NCBI GenBank assembly: GCA_029861345.1
Contig: JAOTZM010000006.1
Location: 1 to 32,783 of the forward strand
Direction of reading: 5' to 3'
DNA from: Candidatus Nitrosopumilus sp.
GTDB taxonomy: Archaea; Thermoproteota; Nitrososphaeria; Nitrososphaerales; Nitrosopumilaceae
DNA: 32,783 nucleotides
Positions 30,645-32,783 of the stretch are shown here, in pieces. The stretch's first letter is position 1. The number at the start of each line of letters is the position of its first letter. Under the pieces are notes generated by a model that was given only the letters and a program-made list of their open reading frames with translations, was not told the DNA's origin and made no database searches. The position numbers and the translations under genes are program-made.

Positions 30645-32783
30645 ATGCCCAAAGCGGCTGTTTTCTTCTCTGTTATTCTTCTTTCTACCGTGCTAACTAA
30701 TTCATATGCATTTGTACCTAATGATTTAATCTCTGTAGATGATATGAATAATCCATTAGTTTTTGACTCTGGAATTATAGAAATTGATTCTAGTTTCTTT
30801 ACTGAAAATAATTTTAAAAGATACTTAATTTTTGGAACTAATTCACAGCAAATTGATTTTTTAAAAAATAATTCAATACATGGAATTCAGTCTGATAGTG
30901 GATTTTTTTATGTTTCTGTTCTTTCTGAAAAATCAGCTTCAAATCTTGCTTCACGGGGTTTTCATGTGATTGAAGATTTTAGATTAGATTTTCATTTACC
31001 TGATGATGAAATTCAAGATGCTTCAAGAATTGGTGATATTACTGGTTCAAGTATAGCTAAAAAAAAATATGATGCATCAGGAAATGGCACTGTAATTGCA
31101 GTTGTAGATACTGGAGTTGATTTCTCTAATCCTGATATTCAACATTCACTTGCACGAGATGAAATCAATCATCCTATAATGCTTGATCCAGATGGTCAAG
31201 GAATTGTTCTAACAAATGCAACTTTTTTTGCATATGTGGACAAAAATGAAATCATTAGAAATTATAGCAAACCCATTCCATCTCACATGACTTCATCTAC
31301 ATATGTTACTAATCATGGGATTTTTCTTGATGTATCTCAAGGCGGTAAAGGCAGTACAATTCCAATTTACAATTCATTTTTTCCACAACTTGGAACTTCA
31401 ACAATTTTTAATGGAACACTAGACAAGGATATGAAAATTGGAGAAGACAACAGAAATTACATAAAATCAAAAAGTGGGGTATATCATCTTGGTGTAATGT
31501 ATCAGGGAGGACTGCAAGGATCTCTGACTAGAATTCAAGTTGTACCTGTTCTTGTAGTTGATTCTTTTATTGCAGGAGTATATGATACTGTAATTCCTGA
31601 TCTAAGCACTTCTTGGGAGGATTACACAAGATTTGACTTAAAGTCAGGTCAGAAACCAAATTATGATTTTGATTTTACTGATGAAAAACCAATTGTATTG
31701 GGCAGTGGCAACGAGTTTCTAGTATATGACTCAAACAGTGATGGAAAAAATGATTACAGTGCTGGAACGCTTGGTGCACAAGTACTTGATGTTTATGGTG
31801 TGATTAGAAACAACTCTACTGAGATTGATGATTCCTTAAAGGCAATTAATGGAACCCTATTGCCTGCATTGGATAAAGATGGTGAATTCTTTGGAATAAT
31901 GACTGATTTTATGGGTCATGGAACCTCCAGCGCCGCATCAATTACTTCACGAGGTCAAGAAACTTATGATATTTACAATAATACAAAAAAATATTCTATT
32001 ACTGGCGTAGCACCTGATGCAAAGATTGTACCTGTAAAAGCATTATGGTTTGGTGATACTGTTTATGGGTGGTTGTGGTCTGCAGGGTTTGAAAACAAAG
32101 ATCATAACTGGAAGTTTTCAGGCAAGCCAAGAGTCGATATAATTTCTAATAGTTGGGGTGTGTCAAACTTTCCTTCTTTTGAGGCATCACCGGGGATGGA
32201 TATATTATCACTAATTCTAAGTGTACTTGCAACTCCAAATTCTTTAGATGATACTTATCCTGGTGTTACCATAGTTTCTAGTGCCGGAAATTCTGGACAT
32301 GGGTATGGAACAATTGGATTGCCAAATGCATCTCCTTTTGGAATTTCAGTTGGTGCTACTACTAACAATGTCTTTGTTGGGTATGGACCTTTCAAGGATC
32401 AACCTCGATTTGGAAATACTACTTCTCACTATGACGATATAGTTGATTTTTCTAGTAGAGGTCCAGGTTCGATAGGAGATCCAAAACCTGACATTATGAG
32501 TATTGGTGCTCATGGCTTTACCCCTTCAAATGTTTTAAAAACACAAAAAGATTCACAAGAAGAATCTTTTTCATTATTTGGAGGAACTAGTATGGCTGCA
32601 CCACTAGTTTCAGGAAGTGCAGCAATCTTAATGGAAGAAATGACAAAACAATCACTAGACTATGATCCATTTATTATCAAAAGTATTCTCATGTCCACTG
32701 CAACTGATCTACAAAATGATCCATTCACTCAAGGATCTGGTTTGGCAAATGTGGAATCTGCCCTGAATTATGTTCATGGTGAA
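30645..32783 (+). CDS. Secreted subtilisin-like serine protease (S8), 3'-truncated by window end
   Basis: The frame is open from the ATG at 30645 to the last base (713 codons seen). A signal peptide (FFSVILLSTVLTNSYA, residues about 7-22) is followed by a propeptide-like region to about 145. The catalytic triad is complete: Asp155 in VIAVVDTGVDF, His425 in DFMGHGTSSAASI and Ser649 in GGTSMAAPLVSG; the oxyanion asparagine is in VSSAGNSGHG. The Asp-to-His distance is about 270 residues instead of about 35-40 in subtilisin, so a large extra domain (about 165-420) is inserted. It is an extracellular S8 protease, perhaps processing S-layer or other surface proteins, since it lies just downstream of the S-layer and stalk genes. 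The C-terminal part, including any membrane anchor or S-layer-like domain, lies outside the window. Confidence 0.92.
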   Translation, partial: MPKAAVFFSVILLSTVLTNSYAFVPNDLISVDDMNNPLVFDSGIIEIDSSFFTENNFKRYLIFGTNSQQIDFLKNNSIHGIQSDSGFFYVSVLSEKSASNLASRGFHVIEDFRLDFHLPDDEIQDASRIGDITGSSIAKKKYDASGNGTVIAVVDTGVDFSNPDIQHSLARDEINHPIMLDPDGQGIVLTNATFFAYVDKNEIIRNYSKPIPSHMTSSTYVTNHGIFLDVSQGGKGSTIPIYNSFFPQLGTSTIFNGTLDKDMKIGEDNRNYIKSKSGVYHLGVMYQGGLQGSLTRIQVVPVLVVDSFIAGVYDTVIPDLSTSWEDYTRFDLKSGQKPNYDFDFTDEKPIVLGSGNEFLVYDSNSDGKNDYSAGTLGAQVLDVYGVIRNNSTEIDDSLKAINGTLLPALDKDGEFFGIMTDFMGHGTSSAASITSRGQETYDIYNNTKKYSITGVAPDAKIVPVKALWFGDTVYGWLWSAGFENKDHNWKFSGKPRVDIISNSWGVSNFPSFEASPGMDILSLILSVLATPNSLDDTYPGVTIVSSAGNSGHGYGTIGLPNASPFGISVGATTNNVFVGYGPFKDQPRFGNTTSHYDDIVDFSSRGPGSIGDPKPDIMSIGAHGFTPSNVLKTQKDSQEESFSLFGGTSMAAPLVSGSAAILMEEMTKQSLDYDPFIIKSILMSTATDLQNDPFTQGSGLANVESALNYVHGE

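Noticed and set aside
1-32783. tRNA, rRNA, CRISPR arrays, insertion sequences, integrase or attachment sites
   Set aside because: I looked for cloverleaf-like tRNA ends, regularly spaced repeats, transposase motifs and long terminal inverted repeats and found none. The island shows no direct sign of a mobile element.

Overview
The window looks like chromosomal DNA from an ammonia-oxidising archaeon of the Nitrososphaerota (Thaumarchaeota), close to Nitrosopumilus or Nitrosarchaeum. Three things point there: AT-rich DNA, promoters whose TATA-like boxes lie about 26 bases upstream of start codons (leaderless mRNAs), and a giant acidic S-layer-type protein whose signal peptide and repeat motifs resemble the S-layer protein of Nitrosopumilus maritimus. 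This assignment is recognition from memory, not a database search.

Region 1 (1-1800) holds two P-II type nitrogen-regulator genes, the first cut by the window edge. Between them lies an array of four identical 16-bp dyad-containing repeats. A probably decayed small membrane-protein gene and a small secreted protein follow. Region 2 (1777-8300) contains a polytopic GT-C-like membrane protein, a phosphoglucose/phosphomannose isomerase, two GT2 glycosyltransferases, and a divergent pair: GDP-mannose 4,6-dehydratase and an SDR reductase/epimerase. The dehydratase has an intact N-terminal NAD(P) fold but no ATG, GTG or TTG start for it. Region 3 (8337-17961, all minus strand) is a surface-glycan island. 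It encodes a GT8-like/GT4 fusion glycosyltransferase, a coiled-coil partner with 42-bp internal repeats, a methyltransferase with a kinase-like N-terminal part, a small YLDPGSGS membrane protein, a membrane sulfatase-like (alkaline phosphatase superfamily) enzyme, a PAPS-type sulfotransferase, and a two-gene ABC polysaccharide exporter. Region 4 (18187-22575, plus strand) is a compact dTDP-L-rhamnose operon (rfbC, rfbB, rfbD, rfbA) followed by a polyprenyl-phosphate-hexose synthase-like GT2. A GalE-like epimerase faces it. Region 5 (23569-32783) is the S-layer gene with an elaborate promoter region, then a membrane-anchored stalk protein, then a secreted subtilase with a very large insertion, cut by the window end.

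Read together, the locus can make at least two activated deoxysugars (dTDP-L-rhamnose and a GDP-6-deoxyhexose), polymerise or transfer them with several glycosyltransferases, and modify the product by methylation and sulfation. It can export the product through a Wzm/Wzt-like ABC transporter and display it next to, or on, the S-layer. The sulfation/methylation/ABC-export combination directly beside the S-layer gene is the most interesting system-level feature. Whether the glycan decorates the S-layer or is a separate polysaccharide cannot be settled from the sequence.
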